The notes under the pieces were generated by a model, which was not told the DNA's origin, ran no database searches, and worked only from the letters and a program-made list of their open reading frames with translations. A stretch of DNA of 64,000 bases from assembly GCA_039707655.1 (NCBI GenBank), contig CM077663.1, forward strand, positions 437,613,830 to 437,677,829, given 5' to 3'. Positions 54,230 through 64,000 of the stretch are shown piece after piece; within the stretch, counting starts at the first letter, position 1; each line of letters begins with the position of its first letter. The translations under genes and the position numbers were made by a program. Source of the stretch: Elymus sibiricus (lineage: Eukaryota; Streptophyta; Magnoliopsida; Poales; Poaceae).

Positions 54230-55462
54230 GCGACTCGGGCGGGGACAAAACCCTAGCCGCCGGGGACTCTCCTTCCTTCCCTTTCTTCCTCCGCCGCCTC
54301 CGAAGGACGCCGCCGCCCTATAGCCCCGGGGCCAACGGTGGTGACGGAGGCCTCCCTCTCTCCTGCGCCATGGGGATGGTGCGGAGCCCCGCGGCAAGAG
54401 AAGGCGCGAACGATCTAGCATTGGCGGCGCGGCGGGCGTCCCTGCCTTGACCGGCGGTGGCGCGTAGGCCGGCTCTTCCTTGGATCGGGCGCGACGGTCG
54501 GCCTTGCGGCGTTGGCTGCGTTCGGCGGCGATGACCGGATCTGCGGCGACGGGCCATTTGACCTTGGATCGTCGGCGACGCCATGGAGGGCCTGGTAGAC
54601 GGGCCGGCGCCATGAGTTGTCTGACCTCTGGAGATATCTGGTCTTGCCGGTGCGGCCTGCTCGCTGCGCGACGGCTCAGATCGGTGGCGATCTATGCACA
54701 CGATTCTTGATGGAGTTTCGTCGAGCGGATCCGAGTGAAAACCTCGTTCTCGGCTTGTTGCCAAGACCGGCGATGTCGACACTCTTTTGTGTCGTTACCT
54801 TCTTGAAGGCATTGCCGTGGAGAAGCTCCAGACCTCTATCCTCTACCTCCGGGGGAAATCCTAGATTGGTAGATCGGATGACAGCGGCGCTCTGGTGTCG
54901 TTTCCCCCTTGGGGGCGTCATTCTTGAAGGTGTACATGGGCTCGAGGGACCAGTGAACGGCTTCTTTGGTGGAGTGGTGCTTCATCTTACACATTGATGG
55001 CGACAGATCTCGGCGGCGTGGCGCAGTGGAGACTCGGCGTCCGATACGCGGAGATGGACTCGCGCAGGAGGAGGACGCTGTCTGGTGTCATGGCGACGTC
55101 GATGACAGAGAGGCCTGGCAAGGTCGGTGCGTTTGTTTCCGCTCCGAAGATGGATTGGTGGAAGACGGCGACAACGACACATGAGAGTGCGTCGAACCGG
55201 TTTGTACCCCAAACCTAGTATGTGGCTTGGTTGGGGCCTCCGACTTTAGATGTTAGGCTTTGGTGCGATGTCTGTTTGGTATTAGGCTCGGACGATCGGC
55301 ACCCCTTCATCAAAAGTGGATATGAGTAGCGACAGTTGGTTCTAAGATGATGGCTTCAGACTACCAGATGTACTACTTTGTAAGGTCTTTGTGAATAATT
55401 AATAAAATGGCTGCATGCATCGCCCAGATGCAGAGGCCGGGGGTAATCCTCCTTTTCTAAAA
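54230..55462 (+). mobile_element. LINE-like retroposon with 3' A-tail (about 1.2 kb)
   Basis: A GC-rich body ends in AATTAATAAAATGG, GCATGCATC...GATGCA, AGGCCGG, CCTCCTTTTCT and an A-run (55456-55462). The terminal motif is shared with the tail ending at 889. Frames are open on both strands in the GC-rich body but none encodes a recognised reverse transcriptase, so it is either a 5'-truncated, decayed LINE or a non-autonomous derivative. The 5' end is approximate. Confidence 0.5.
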
Positions 55463-55465
55463 AAA

Positions 55466-56420
55466 ACTAGAGGCCTAAAAATAAATTTTTTATTTGCAAA
55501 AAGGACTCCAGAACTAAATAAGAGAAGTCCAGTGATACAACACCTCAGGAAAGAAAGAAGTTACAACCAGGTTCCCAGGAACCAACCCACCACAAACACC
55601 ACCGCGGGAAGAGGGTGCGCCGTCGCCGCCTTTGCCACCGCTCCTCCTTGAGATGGCTTACCCTTGGATACAGCAACCAGATAAATTGGCAGACGAGAAG
55701 TCTTCAATCCAAGGCCAAACGGACCAGCACACTAGAATCGAAGTAAGAATCACCATAAGCTTATCCCAATCTCCCTTGCCGAATACGAATAAGAAGATAG
55801 AACCGGGGATGCCCAAGAACATGCAACCACAGGGCTCTTCGTCGGCGCCTGAACCAGCACCAACGAGGCGGAGAAAGAGCCCCGACACAAGAACCAACAT
55901 CTTGAACGCCGTCGCCACCACGTCGGCCAAAATCTAGAAACCTAGCCTAGTCGCTCCATGGGAAACGACAGGAATCTACCTCTCCGAGCCAACCGACACC
56001 GTCGCAAAAGCCATCGTCGGGAGGAGGCAATAGCTTAAAGGACACAAACGCAAACATTGCCGCCATCTCCTACATGACGAATGTGCCACACACACAACTC
56101 CAGTCCCTAAGAACACTCCAAAATGAAGTTCCGGGGTTCCCCCACCCTCCCGTTGCTGGAGCGCCGACGGAGGGGGCGGCAACCCGCAGATTCGCCGGAG
56201 GAAGCGGGTGGAAACGAGTCGCCTCTCTGTAGAAGATAGGGGAACCGCTCGCAACGCACGTACCCGGCATAAAATTTAATTATCCCATTAAATATGTGAT
56301 TTTTTTTATGATAAACGAAATTTGCATAGTAAAGAGTTGAGACGCACATTGCGCATGCAAGATTATAGTAGTCAAGTAGAAGGGAATGCCTTTGTGTCAT
56401 TGTCGTAAATTTGCCTGAAG
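55466..56420. other. Unassigned region with a GC-balanced open stretch
   Basis: Both strands are open over 55632-55937. The minus-strand translation is hydrophobic (GIPGSIFLFVFGKG) but matches no family I can name. Probably decayed repeat. Confidence 0.35.
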
Positions 56421-57392
56421 AAAATTGTTTATTCTTGTTCTTGGAGGAAGTCCCTTTCCTTTTTTTTTCTACTGGAGAAATACCTTTCCTTTTTTTTTTG
56501 AGATCCAAGAATACCTTTCCGGGAGGGGTTATTAACTTATTACGCAGGCGATGACATGGGCCGTGGGAATCCCGTTCCACGTTGGGCTAAGCCTGGGCCC
56601 GTAACGCGTTAGAACTGCCGAAGAAAAACGGGTAATCACATCGATACAATCCGATCATCGCCAAAAAAAAAGCCGATCATTGCCAAAAGGAAGAAGAAAA
56701 ATTCGTCGATCGATCTTGGCGGCGGCACTTCGACACGCGGCGGCAAAATTGTTTATTCTTGTTCTTGGAGGAAGTCCCTTTCCTTTTTTTTTTCTACTGG
56801 AGAAATACCTTTCCTTTTTTTTTTGAGATCCAAGAATACCTTTCCGGGAGGGGTTATTAACTTATTACGCAGGCGATGACATGGGCCGTGGGAATCCCGT
56901 TCCACGTTGGGCTAAGCCTGGGCCCGTAACGCGTTAGAACTGCCGAAGAAAAACGGGTAATCACATCGATACAATCCGATCATCGCCTAAAAAAAGCCGA
57001 TCATTGCCAAAAGGAAGAAGAAAAATTCGTCGATCGATCATGGCGGCGGCACTTCGACACGCGGCGGCAAAATTGTTTATTCTTGTTCTTGGAGGAAGTC
57101 CCTTTCCTTTTTTTTTCTACTGGAGAAATACCTTTCCTTTTTTTTTTTGAGATCCAAGAATACCTTTCCGGGAGGGGTTATTAACTTATTACGCAGGCGA
57201 TGACATGGGCCGTGGGAATCCCGTTCCACGTTGGGCTAAGCCTGGGCCCGTAACGCGTTAGAACTGCCGAAGAAAAACGGGTAATCACATCGATACAATC
57301 CGATCATCGCCTGAAAAAAAGCCGATCATTGCCAAAAGGAAGAAGAAAAATTCGTCGATCGATCATGGCGGCGGCACTTCGACACGCGGCGG
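56421..57392 (+). repeat. Tandem triplication of a 324-bp unit including a start codon
   Basis: Units begin at 56421, 56745 and 57069 (AAAATTGTTTATTCTTGTTC) and are almost identical; the small differences are in poly-T and poly-A lengths. Each unit ends in the first codons of the downstream gene (ATGGCGGCGGCACTTCGACA). The start codon is TTG in unit 1 (56716), ATG in unit 2 (57040) and ATG in unit 3 (57365). Only unit 3 runs on into the rest of exon 1. Confidence 0.95.
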
Positions 57393-57491
57393 CAAGGATG
57401 CTCCCGCGATCTCCGGCGGAGCAACGGCTCCGGCTGCTGCCATGGCTCTTCCACGGCGCCGGTTCACCGTTGACCCCCCGCTGCTGCCGAG
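57365..57491 (+). CDS. First exon of an unidentified gene, N-terminal organelle-type leader (partial)
   Basis: ATG at 57365 in the context CGATCATGGCGGCGG; 42 codons plus one base, then a GTACGT donor. The peptide is rich in Ala, Arg and Leu with a single acidic residue (starts MAAALRHAAARMLPR), fitting a mitochondrial or plastid targeting sequence. The intron carries a 1.1 kb Harbinger-like element. A possible continuation begins at about 58741 (AQRLSLVELDERQQALSKEL). I do not recognise the protein, and the downstream exons appear to shift frame, so the gene may be broken. Confidence 0.5.
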
Positions 57492-57531
57492 GTACGTACC
57501 TACGTGCCCCATCATCATCTCACGAAACTAA

Positions 57532-58647
57532 GGTCAACTCCAACGCAACGACTTCAAACGAACGTTCGTTTTATCTAGAGTTTGTCCATTTAGATAGAAC
57601 AATGGGACAACGGCGTCCAGCTTTTTTTGGATGTGCACGCCGTGCACCCAACGCACGGACGCATCTCGGCCGGCTGCATGCAAAACACAAAGATGTAGCT
57701 CCCATGCCAACAGCCATCGTTCGGCCAGCGACCATAGTTGATGCCGGCAACAAAGCCGCATTCCATCAAACAGCTTGCGGGCGCCGGAAAAGCTGGCCGT
57801 AGAAAACGACCAGGGCTGCTTCCTTGGCATCCCCTCCGAGACTGACCGGCCACAGGCGTGACGTTAAGGTCGATGACGGGCGGGATGGCGAGGCTAGCCA
57901 GCACGATCACACTACCGTCCGACGACATCAAGAACTGAGTCTAGCCATGTAGCCGCGACGTGGAGAACCCAGGCGTCTCCGGTGTTATGGAGGAGGCCGG
58001 CGACTGGGACTGGTATTGTGGAGGGCGAACGACCGACGAGCCTGTGCTTGTCGTGACCATGGCGGCGGCGGAGAGAATCGCCGGCCGGGTCGAACCAACC
58101 CTAGCATGACGAGGGCCTGCGTTGTCGTTGCCTGTGTGGCCTTGATGAGGATGGCCTCGTTCTTGTCGACGATGGCTTTGTACTGCGCAACTTGTTGGCG
58201 GCCTTCTTCTCCGCCTCCTTTGCACGTCGGTCCTTCCTCTTGGTCGATTCACGGTCGAGGTGCGCCTGCTCCTCCGGCATGAACTTCGACCGCGGCTTCT
58301 TCGGACCCTTATTCTTCGCCGCGGGGCGAGCGGTGCCGGCCGGGTCGCCGGGTTTCTTCGGCGCCATGGAGGAGTAGGGGGGGGGGAGCACGGGAGGGTT
58401 TTTAGGAAAGTGAGGGACAGTAGGCGCGTTGTGTCCTCGACGTACATGCTAGGGAAGGATAAGGGCACGCGTCCCACCCATCCGTGCGCTGTCCGTTTCG
58501 ACGCAAACACGATCCAATTTTAGGCCAGAAATGGGTCGAAAGCGGACAAATATCCGTTTGTTCCCGCATGTTGGGCCGCGTTTTGCGTCTGTTTATCTTC
58601 AAAACAGACACGGCCGGGTCATTTAGGATCGCGCGTTGGAGTTGCCT
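57532..58647. mobile_element. PIF/Harbinger-like element in the intron (1116 bp)
   Basis: Left end GGTCAACTCCAACGC and inverted right end AGGCAACTCCAACGC, flanked by TAA at 57529-57531 and 58648-58650. It carries a minus-strand open frame but no transposase. The right subterminal region contains GGGCCGCGTTTTGCGTCTG-type sequence typical of such grass elements. Confidence 0.82.
58101..58370 (-). CDS. Lys/Arg-rich frame inside the Harbinger-like element
   Basis: Begins MAPKKPGDPAGTARPAAKNK, an AT-hook-like basic, Pro-rich start, then a charged helical stretch (DRESTKRKDRRAKEAEKKAA) and a Ser/Arg-rich end. The early in-frame ATG (58391) is also possible. It resembles nuclear, DNA-binding-type accessory frames carried by grass transposons, but no Myb/SANT signature is clear. 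It may be a remnant. Confidence 0.4.
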   Translation of the reverse strand, partial: SMAPKKPGDPAGTARPAAKNKGPKKPRSKFMPEEQAHLDRESTKRKDRRAKEAEKKAANKLRSTKPSSTRTRPSSSRPHRQRQRRPSSC

Positions 58648-58740
58648 TAAACAGACAAAGACGATCTACAACTTACTTCCTCAATAATGCCTCCTACTTA
58701 CACTCACTCGTGTTACGTTGCTTTCGTTCATCACCAGAGC

Positions 58741-59224
58741 CCAGAGGCTCTCGTTGGTGGAACTAGACGAGAGGCAGCAGGCTCTGTCGAAGGAGCTATA
58801 TATACCCCGTGCTGCTGGAGCTAGACAAGAGGATACTAGGCAAACACCACAAGGGCATCGGCTTCATCTTCCGCACCAGATACTCGGACCTGCTCGAGGT
58901 CGTCACCAAGCACACGTCGACCCTAGACCAAACGACTCCAACTGGTACGTAGGCATACATACATTGATACATACATACATACATACATACATACACACTC
59001 GCCTATTTTCTCTGCGGTCTGATTTGTTAACCAGTAGCCTTTTCTTTCATCTGCATGCTTGCAGGCGGTGGTTTCGATCCAGAGTGATATTGTCCAATGG
59101 GTGCGCATGGTTGGTGAGTCTGGGGTTCCTACATTGCATGTGCTTCCATGATTTCACCCTGTTTGCTGCAAAAGAGACTCCCGCGGAAGATGAAGAAGAT
59201 GATGTAGAGGAGGAGGAGGGATAA
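58741..59224 (+). pseudogene. Downstream exon remnants of the unidentified gene
   Basis: Two coding-like blocks: 58741-58944, ending in a GTACGT donor, and about 59065-59140 after a TTGCAG acceptor (AVVSIQSDIVQWVRMVGESG). In the first block the frame that joins exon 1 (AQRLSLVELDERQ...) differs from the frame with the most protein-like composition near its end (LLELDKRILGKHHKGIGFIF), so a frameshift is likely. The family is not recognised. Confidence 0.4.
58960..58994. repeat. (CATA)n microsatellite
   Basis: About seven uninterrupted ATAC/CATA units, preceded by three imperfect ones, in the intron between the two exon remnants. Confidence 0.9.
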
Positions 59225-60120
59225 ATTTCATATAGTATCTTGATTGGTGTCACGTCTTTAGTTGCTCTATATATAGTTTATATATATCATGTTTTTGGTC
59301 ATATAAGGTTTTTTCTGGAATGCAAGGGGCCTAGGAGATCCTCACAAACAAACCTTTATTGCTAATTTTACTAGACATTATAAATTTAGTTTTGTTGGTG
59401 TATCTGAAACTAAGAAGCAATCTTTTACATATATGTTTTTAGACATAATTAATGGTTATACTAATTTTGAGTGGATTTTTTCTCCATCTAGAGGTTTATT
59501 TGGTGGTATATTGCTGGGTGTTAATACTTGGGGTGTGGTTATGTTTCAGTTGACTGAGATTTAACCAAGTCCAAGAAAAAGAGAAATGAAAAAAAAACTG
59601 ATTTTTTTACACAAATCTTAATGTAAGATCTCATGGATATAACATCGACTGAGACTTAACGAATTGTAATACTAATGCTTTTGAGATATTAGTTTAGAAA
59701 ATGTTAGCTTTTATTTTGACTAACAAAACTATAATGTTTGGAATATAGTTTCAGTTTATGAGTCTGTTCAGTAAGGAGAAATGTTTTTTTTGATAGAGCG
59801 TATTACTTTCATCTGGTCTAGTACTTACATAGATCCACACTTCTGCTTCGGTACATCCCTCTAAACACATCGACGCTGAGATTAACCCATACCGCTTCAT
59901 AATAAAGGCCAGGATGGTCTTTTGGAAGTACGTCGTATGCGCCGAGTCGCGTCGATACGCAACATTTTCCCCTCCGCCATGGGGCCAGCCCATTCACGCC
60001 GTCTTTACTCTTATGTTTAAATTCAAAATATACACGCCCAACATAATTCGAACTCGAGACCACCGGACATCATACAAACAGTGCTAACAAACAGGACACC
60101 TTAGTTATCGTGACTTTTAT
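59225..60120. other. Intergenic DNA, possible repeat with a tRNA-like box
   Basis: At 60045-60062 the minus strand reads GGTCTCGAGTTCGAATTA, similar to a Pol III B box, within a repeat-like stretch (59790-60110). A SINE or Mutator-type MITE are possibilities; neither end could be defined. Confidence 0.35.
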
Positions 60121-62240
60121 ACGTTTTTTCTCTTCTTCAATAAAACTACAAAAATGCTGTTTTTCCCCTTTTTTATTTGTTTTTATTTTTTTGGCTATTT
60201 TTCCTTCGGTCTTTTCTTTTTCTCTTCTTTTTTATTTTACATTTCATTTTATTTTATAAAATTCGTCAAATGCCCTTAAAAATCATGAATGTTTCTAAAA
60301 AATCGCAAACTTTTTTCAAACCGAAAACTTTTCCTCAAATTCATGAAGTTTTCTTCAAAATCACGAACTTTTTGAATTCACACACATCTTTTCTAAAACA
60401 CGTGCCCATTCTTTTTTCAAATTATGATTTTTTTCTAAATCGGTGAATTTGCAGGCATCCATGTCAGGTTTGAATTATTTTTAACCCGGTATGCAAGTTG
60501 CGACGCGTCCGGCCATTTATCAGCCTTTTTTACAGAGAAAACTTCTGAAAATATAAAATTTGCCGAAAAGCAAAATAACTTGGCATGATGCTTTGAATTA
60601 GTCATACAAGGCCATGAAAAATAATTGGAGCTATTTGACGGATGTCGAGAGACAACGTACTCTCAAAGGAGCCTTTTTTAGACATTTTTAAAATGACCCT
60701 AATTTTTGCAAGCTGATAGGCATGCCATGTTAGACATGCAATTCAGGTTTGAAGTAAAAATTTGTATAAAATCACATTTAAATTATTAAATGCTTTTCAA
60801 AAAGCTTTAATAAATATTTGAAGCAAAAAAGTAAAATTGTAATGTAACACACTTACTTCAAATTATTATTTTGGTATTTCGAAAAATATTTTAATTTTTT
60901 GAACATGTCTCAAAATGAATATTAAATTTCAAAAAGAAGAAAAAACAATTAAAAAAAGGAGAAGAAAAACAGAAAAAAATAGAAAAGCAAAAAAACGCTT
61001 AGGGCTTGGCCCAACTAGGTAGCTTTCAAAAAAGTTCACTGATTCAAGAAATGTGGCTGTTTTAAAATTATGTTCTCAAATTCACAAAATCTTCCCTTTT
61101 CCAAATTTTATTCTAAAATTCCGAAAAAATGGGTAGTTTCAAATAATCTCCACGCTTCCAAAATTTGTTCGGAATTTAAAAAATGTTCCGGTTTTCAATT
61201 TTTTCCTACACAAATACAAAAAATGACGGTGAAATTCATAACAAAATTAGTTTCAAATTTTTATTCGTGGTTTTTTCGATATTTTGGAAATTCCAATTTG
61301 TTAGTGATTTTCGAAAAATGTTCATGATCAAAAGTTTGCTCGCTCTTTTTGTAACAATGTCTGTGGTTTGTCATTGTAAGCAATTTTTAAAGACACGTAC
61401 ATTTTTGTGGGATTTATGTACAATTTATTGACATACTATTTTTCTTATTTCTTGAACAAATTATGAAAAGCGAACATATCTTGAACAAATGCTTAAAATC
61501 CCGAGCATTTTTTTAGTGAAAAAGGAAAAATATGTGAAAGAAAGAAAATACGAATAGAACAAATAAAAAGACGCAGATTTTCTGAAAAAGAATGGTAATC
61601 TGAAATAATATTCACAAATTTGAAAAATCTTCACGTGTTTTGGAAAACAAATCTGCAAAGAAACCGTAAAAGTTCTCCAGAGCGTTCGCAAAAAACTGAA
61701 AAAATAAATTCACAAAGCAAAAAGAGTTCGTGAAATTTGGAAAATAGTCCGCGTAGTTGATGTTTTCTACAAATTTAATAAAAGTTTATGATTTGTTTTG
61801 TGATATACTATGGAATTTTTATAAATACACATTGAACCATTTTGTGATATATGCTGATTTTTGTATATACACGATGAACTTTAAAAAAATTATGTTGAAC
61901 ATTTTTTTATATACGGTGAATATTTTCATAAATAGGATGAACAGTTTTGCAATACACGGTGAACTCTTTTATAATACACACAAAAGGAGAAGAAAAAGAA
62001 AAAATGAACAGAAAAAAAGAATAGAAAAAACGAGAGAAAAGAAAGAAATACTGTGAATAAAAAACAAAAAGTGAAGAAAACAAGAAAAAAGAAGAAAAAC
62101 CCATAAAAGACTGTATGTAAAAAACAACAGAAAAAATCGGTGCAGGAATCTTCAAGACTACATTATGGAAGCCGTGGGCCTACTCAAGTGGACGCTACAG
62201 ATGGTTCGCTTCAGCGAAAGCTCATATATTTGCTGAACGG
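60121..62240. repeat. Low-complexity AT-rich DNA with degenerate short repeats
   Basis: Over 2 kb of A- and T-rich sequence built from variants of TTCAAAATTCACGAA, AAATGTTC and GTGAA(C)(T)TTT. Open frames are Phe/Lys/Asn-rich artefacts. No gene or terminal repeat is seen. Confidence 0.6.
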
Positions 62241-62248
62241 GCGGCAAC

Positions 62249-62976
62249 TAGGGTTGCAAGAAAAGCTCGAGGCTCGTGAGTGAGCCGCTCGAGATCGACT
62301 CGTTGTTTAGCTCGACTCGAGATCGACTCGAAATAAATGAGTTGAGTTTGAATACTTTGTGCAGCTCGATCGAGAAACAAACTGATCTTGAGCCAATATA
62401 CTAGCTCGTTCGATTTTAGCTGATAGCTCGACATAATATCATTAAATTTCAATGATCATGCAATATATTAAATGCAAATAAGATAATTTATTACCATATA
62501 TGTTGTCCATGATTTTCTCCATTTTATTTAGTAGCAAACATGGAAGCTTAGTTAAATGCAGAGAAGAATTAGGCCTTATTATGGTTTTTGGCCAATAATT
62601 TGTTTTCCTAATTATATGTTTGTCGTGAATCATTATCTTATTTTGATACTAAACTTTCGGTTGTGAGAGAATAAGTCAAACTACTTTAAAGAAATTTAGA
62701 TTATCATCGTCTTGATTGAAATAATATTTTTTTAGTATTTTCTTATGTCGTGTTGAGCCTTATCTAGTTGAAATAATCAGCATAGATTTATAATTTTTAC
62801 CGTGTCATTTAGCTCGAAACTAGCTCGAGATCGACTCGAGATCGTTATAAGCTGAGCACGAGTCATGTTCTACAGCTCGACCTTGAGCTTCACTCCGTCT
62901 GAGCTCGTTCGACTTTTAATACAAGTTGAGCTGAGCCAACTTAAACTTGCTCGAACTCGACTCGTTTGCAGCCCTA
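62249..62976. mobile_element. hAT-type MITE (728 bp)
   Basis: Ends TAGGGTTGCAAG and inverted TAGGGCTGCAAACG, flanked by a perfect 8-bp duplication GCGGCAAC at 62241-62248 and 62977-62984, which is diagnostic of hAT transposition. Subterminal regions are rich in GAGCTCG and GATCGACTCG motifs, candidate transposase-binding repeats. The AT-rich middle has no coding capacity. Confidence 0.95.
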
Positions 62977-62984
62977 GCGGCAAC

Positions 62985-64000
62985 TGTCGTCCAGTCCTAT
63001 GGTAGGTCATTAACTTTTTTTAGTACTCCAGGTACGTCATTAACTTATCCATATGTAGGGGCCTGGGCCTGGAGAACCCTGTATTATCAATTTCTAACTG
63101 ATCCATGTACTATCTACGATTTGTGCTGTAAAAACTTGTAATTTGCGAATTGCCTTTATTTTGGTGCCAATCATGCTTGCCTTTAATCTGCTTGCTCGGG
63201 CATCTAGCTACAAAATTGGGATGAGCATGTTCAAGCTACACACATCATCATTATTTGGTACCCATCTGCTGAAAAGTGAAGACACCATTATTCTACATAA
63301 TCTGGTGCGTATCCTGTAGAAATATCCCAAATAATCTTCAGGACAGATACATTTACTATACCTAATACATACTGTATAAAATCCATCTGGGTGAGATAGT
63401 TTCATACTAACTAGGTGCATATGTCTCCTGTCAAACATTTCGATGTGCAGGCATACTAGACCACAGTATAGCTAGTACACAGTTATATGCAACTTGTGCT
63501 ATCTCTTGAATATATATTTTGCAGGCACATCAGCTGAATAATGAAACTGTGGCGTTGTTTGTAAGCGGTCGTTAATAATTTAATACTCCAAGTTGAAGGA
63601 ACCCAAGTTGAACTTATAAAATCTGAAGAGAGTAGACTTCACCTTCCGCCCGTAAAACAAATCTAGTATGAATACTGTCTCTGCATTTGCATCAGCTATA
63701 GCTGTAGGTGGACAAATGGTTAACTGCCAACTTGCAATACTATTGCCATCTTTGCCTTCCAATGGCTAACATAAATATATAACCCTAAATCTCAACCTCG
63801 ATCAAGGATGACGGTGGATGGGCGTTTTAGTTTGTCAACTTATATTCATTTTTTGGCGCAGTGTAGAAGTGTATTCATTATTGAACCTGTTGGTTCAAAG
63901 CATCTATGAACCAACTTAATATGCCCTATTGCAGATGCCCTTTTGAAGAGTTCAATTCAAGGGGGTGCCATGTTGAGCCTAGCACCATGACACTATGTGT
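62985..64000. other. Intergenic DNA, nothing recognised
   Basis: AT-rich sequence to the window end with only short open frames. No repeats with defined borders are seen. Confidence 0.45.

Noticed and set aside
54041..54997. Overlapping long frames on both strands as a host gene
   Set aside because: The region ends in a retroposon-type tail, and none of the frames has a recognisable domain or splice structure.
60177..62056. Phe/Lys/Asn-rich open frames as AT-rich genes
   Set aside because: Low-complexity composition, no homology and no conserved start; the background is degenerate AT-rich repeat.

Overview
This is a stretch of a large, repeat-rich grass genome, almost certainly from the wheat tribe (Triticeae). 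The signs are a BARE1/Angela/WIS-type Copia retrotransposon with 1.86 kb LTRs, a gypsy-type LTR element with a tRNA-Asp-type primer site, many Stowaway MITEs (CTCCCTCCGT ends, TA duplications), PIF/Harbinger-like elements with TWA duplications, a CACTA element and a hAT MITE, separated by a few intron-containing plant genes. There are no bacterial operons or CRISPR arrays, and I recognise no rRNA or tRNA gene.

Layout. 0-8 kb: intergenic DNA with a retroposon tail, a Stowaway MITE, a 91-unit TTA microsatellite and two ~1 kb Harbinger-like elements. 8.1-8.6 kb: a two-exon gene for a small secreted cysteine-rich (MEG/ESF1-like) peptide. 8.9-10.0 kb: a broken duplicate of the 5' part of the DUF2062 gene that lies at 29-31 kb. 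10.17-27.27 kb: three nested transposons, a Copia (13.8-22.8 kb, intact 1327-residue polyprotein) inside a pol-less gypsy-like element (10.7-26.4 kb) inside a small CACTA element whose coiled-coil reading frame is split by the insertion. 27.4-28.8 kb: two MITEs; one has an exact empty site in the 9.2 kb duplicate.

29.2-31.4 kb: a five-exon DUF2062 membrane-protein gene (+). 33.1-34.7 kb: a single-exon PPR-DYW RNA-editing factor (-), DYW2-like, with a proline-rich N-terminus made of three 27-residue repeats. 34.9-38.8 kb: a 3.8 kb block of TTGCAC-rich tandem repeats and a GC-rich core, bracketed by a 16-bp direct repeat. 38.8-40.9 kb: duplicated upstream DNA and a truncated, stop-containing copy of the DYW2-like gene, with nested MITEs. 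41.76-45.75 kb (5' UTR to about 47.1 kb): an eight-exon membrane-anchored receptor-like kinase gene (-).

47-64 kb: mostly decayed repeats: LINE and Copia fragments, MITEs, a duplicated 0.7 kb segment, a retroposon-like element, a 324-bp triplication that copies a gene's 5' leader and start codon, a Harbinger-like element in the intron of that gene remnant, AT-rich DNA and a hAT MITE with a perfect 8-bp duplication.

The intact host genes (cysteine-rich peptide, DUF2062 protein, PPR-DYW protein, receptor-like kinase) have no evident shared pathway. I see no convincing new multi-gene system. The best leads are the MEG-like peptide, the CACTA coiled-coil frame, the bracketed TTGCAC composite and the start-codon-duplicating triplication.
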